The notes below the pieces were generated by a model. That model worked only from the letters and a program-made list of their open reading frames with translations, ran no database searches and had not been told where the DNA came from. A DNA stretch of 64,000 bases from positions 54,879-118,878 of the forward strand of contig NZ_NESL01000009.1 of assembly GCF_003063435.1 (NCBI RefSeq), read 5' to 3'. A program made the position numbers and the translations under genes. The first letter of the stretch is position 1; each line of letters begins with the position of its first letter. Below are positions 38,101 to 41,100 of the stretch, in pieces. This DNA is from Limnohabitans sp. 2KL-1 (GTDB lineage Bacteria; Pseudomonadota; Gammaproteobacteria; Burkholderiales; Burkholderiaceae_C).

Positions 38101-41100
38101 CGCTGTCAGCGGCAGTGGCACCGTGACGGGCACCGCAGTGGCCGAAGCCATCATCGGTTCGGCCAGTGCCGACGTTTTGACGGGCGGGGGCGGTGTGGAC
38201 CGTTTCTTTGCAGGCTTGGGCACCGACACCATCGTGCTCACCGCCAGCGACATCACCAACTTGGGCAACAACGCAACGGGTCAAACCGCCAAGGCTGTGG
38301 TGAGCGGTGGCGGTGGTTTTGACACCCTGCGCTTGAGCGGTGGAGCAGCGCTGAATTTGACAACCATCAGCCACGCAGGTGCCATGGGTGTGGAAGAAAA
38401 CAGCCGCATCGAAAGCATTGAGCGCATCAACTTGAGCACCGACACGGCGGCCAACACGCTGACGCTGACGGCCTCTGATGTGAAAGACATGGCAGGCTTT
38501 AACCAGATCCACACCGGTACGGCCAGCGCCGACGGCAATGTGTGGACCAATGTGACGGGTACGGCTTTGGGTCTGAACACGGCCTTTCACCAGTTGGTGG
38601 TGGACGGCACCTCGTCTGATGTGGTGAAACTGGCTGCAACCAGCGATGCCTGGGTCAACGCCGGTACGGTGAGCAATGGCACGAGCAACTACACGGTTTA
38701 TCAGAGTGCTGCTTCTCGTGCGCAAGTGATCGTCCATGCGGGTATCACCAATGTGTTCACAGAGTCGTTCCCGGTGCTGGTAGGCAGCAACCCCAGCGAC
38801 AACGGTTACATGATGGCGCTGGACAGCAACATTGTCCTCAACTTCAGTGAGTCGGTGCTCAAAGGCACAGGGGCCATCGGTATTTACAAGTCTTCTGACA
38901 ATTCATTGGTTGAAAGTTTTGATGTGGTTGCCAGTGGCCTGGTGACGGGCTGGGGGACGAGCAGCCTGACCATCAATCCGACCAATGCTTTGCTTGCAGG
39001 TACGGGCTATTACCTCAAAATTGCAGCCACTGCCATCAAAGACTCGGCAGATCTTGCCTATGTGGGTATCAACGATGCCACGACGCTGAACTTCAGCACG
39101 GCAGATGCCAGCGGTGCGGTGACTGTGGCCATCAATACCGGTTCTGCCGCGGGGTCTTTGGGTTCCTCGGTTTCCAGCGCAGGCGACGTCAACAACGACG
39201 GTTTCGACGATTTCATCGTGGGCTCACAAGGCACCAACAAGGCCTATGTGGTGTATGGCGGCTCAGGTGTCACGGGTCTGAATTTGACCGGCCCGGACAT
39301 GGCGAGCAAGGGTTTCCAGATTTCCGGCTCCAACCAGTTGGGTTACCGGGTGTCTGGCGCGGGGGATTTCAACGGAGATGGCTTCGCCGACCTGATCGTC
39401 AGTGGCGACAGCTCGACAGATAACGTTTATGTGGTGTTTGGCAGCGCCAGTGCCACGGCGGTGGCCATTGATGGCAGCGGCAACTTCACAGCCGGCAGTG
39501 GTTTGAAAATCACGGGGCCTGGCAGCAGTTTCTTTGGTACGGCTGTTTCGGGGGCGGGTGATGTCAACGGTGACGGTTTGGCCGATTTGATTGTCGGTGC
39601 CGACAACAGCGGTGCGGGCGGCTACGCTTCAGCTTTCGTGGTGTATGGCCGCACGGGCACGGCGAGTTTGAACCTCAGTTCGGGCACCATCGCGAATGCC
39701 GATGGTTTCAGGATGTCAGGGCCAGCCGGCAGTAAATTTGGTCAGATGGTGTCGGGTGCGGGCGACGTCAACGGCGATGGCCTGGCGGATTTGGTGGTGG
39801 GGGCTTCGGGCATCAGCAGCGCCTACGTTGTTTTTGCCAGCACCACAGGCACCGGCATGACCCTCGATGTCAGCAACAACTTGCCTGTGGGCCGTGGTTT
39901 CAAGATCAGTTCAGCACAAACCGGGAGCACGCTGGGCTATCGCGTTTCCAGCGCGGGCGATGTCAACGGAGATGGCTTGGCCGACGTGGTGCTCAGCGCA
40001 ATGGGCACCAACAATGCCTATGTGGTGTATGGCAAAACCACTGACACGGCCATCAGCATCGACAGTGCAGGGGTCATTGCCGCGGCCAGTGGCTTCATCA
40101 TCAGTTCTGCAGCTGCCATCAGCTTAGGCGTGTCGGTTTCCAGTGCCGGTGATGTCAACGGCGACGGATTGGGCGATTTGCTGGTGGGTGCGAGTGGGGC
40201 AAACAGTGCCTACCTGGTCTATGGCAATGCCAGCGGCACCTCGGTGAGCATTGACAGTTCAGGCACCATCGCTGCGGGCAGTGGCTTCAAAATTGCGGGG
40301 CCGGCCAGCAGCGGTTTGGGCAACTCGGTGTCTGGCGCAGGCGATCTCAACGGCGATGGCCTGGCTGACCTGATCGTGGGCGGGTCTGTGGCCACGGGGG
40401 CTTACAGCCTTATTTTTGGGGGCACACAGTGGGTGACGAGCGCCATCAACGGCACAGGCACGGCAGCGTCTGAAGCCGTCTTGGGCACGGCCAACAGCGA
40501 CACGCTTTCGGGTGGTGGCGGTGTGGACCGGTTCTTTGCCGGTGCGGGCAACGACACGGTGTTGTTGACCGCCAGCGATGTGACCAACCTGAACAGTGCG
40601 ACCACCGGCCAGATAGCCAAGGCGATGGTCAGTGGCGGCACTGGCTTTGACACCGTTCGCCTGAGCGGCGGCGCAGCCTTGGATCTGACCGCCATGAGCA
40701 ACGCAGGTGCGATGGGTCTGGAAGAAAACAGCCGCCTCGAAAGCATCGAACGCATCGACTTGAGCACAGACACAGGCGCCAACACGCTGACGCTGACCGC
40801 CAAAGATGTGAAAGACATGGCCGGCTTCAACGTGATCCACACCGGTACAGCCAGCGCAGATGGCAAGGTCTGGACCAATGTGTCGGGCACAGCCTTGGGT
40901 GCCACGACGCCCTACCACCAATTGGTGGTCGATGGCACGTCGGCAGACAGTGTGGTGATGCCTGCGACTGACTCATATTGGGCCTACAAAGGTGTGGTCA
41001 GTGACGGAGCCAGCACCTACAACGTGTATCAAAACTCTGGCGCTGGCACGCAAGTGTTGGTCAACACGGCTGTGACGAATGTGTCGTACCCGACGTATTC

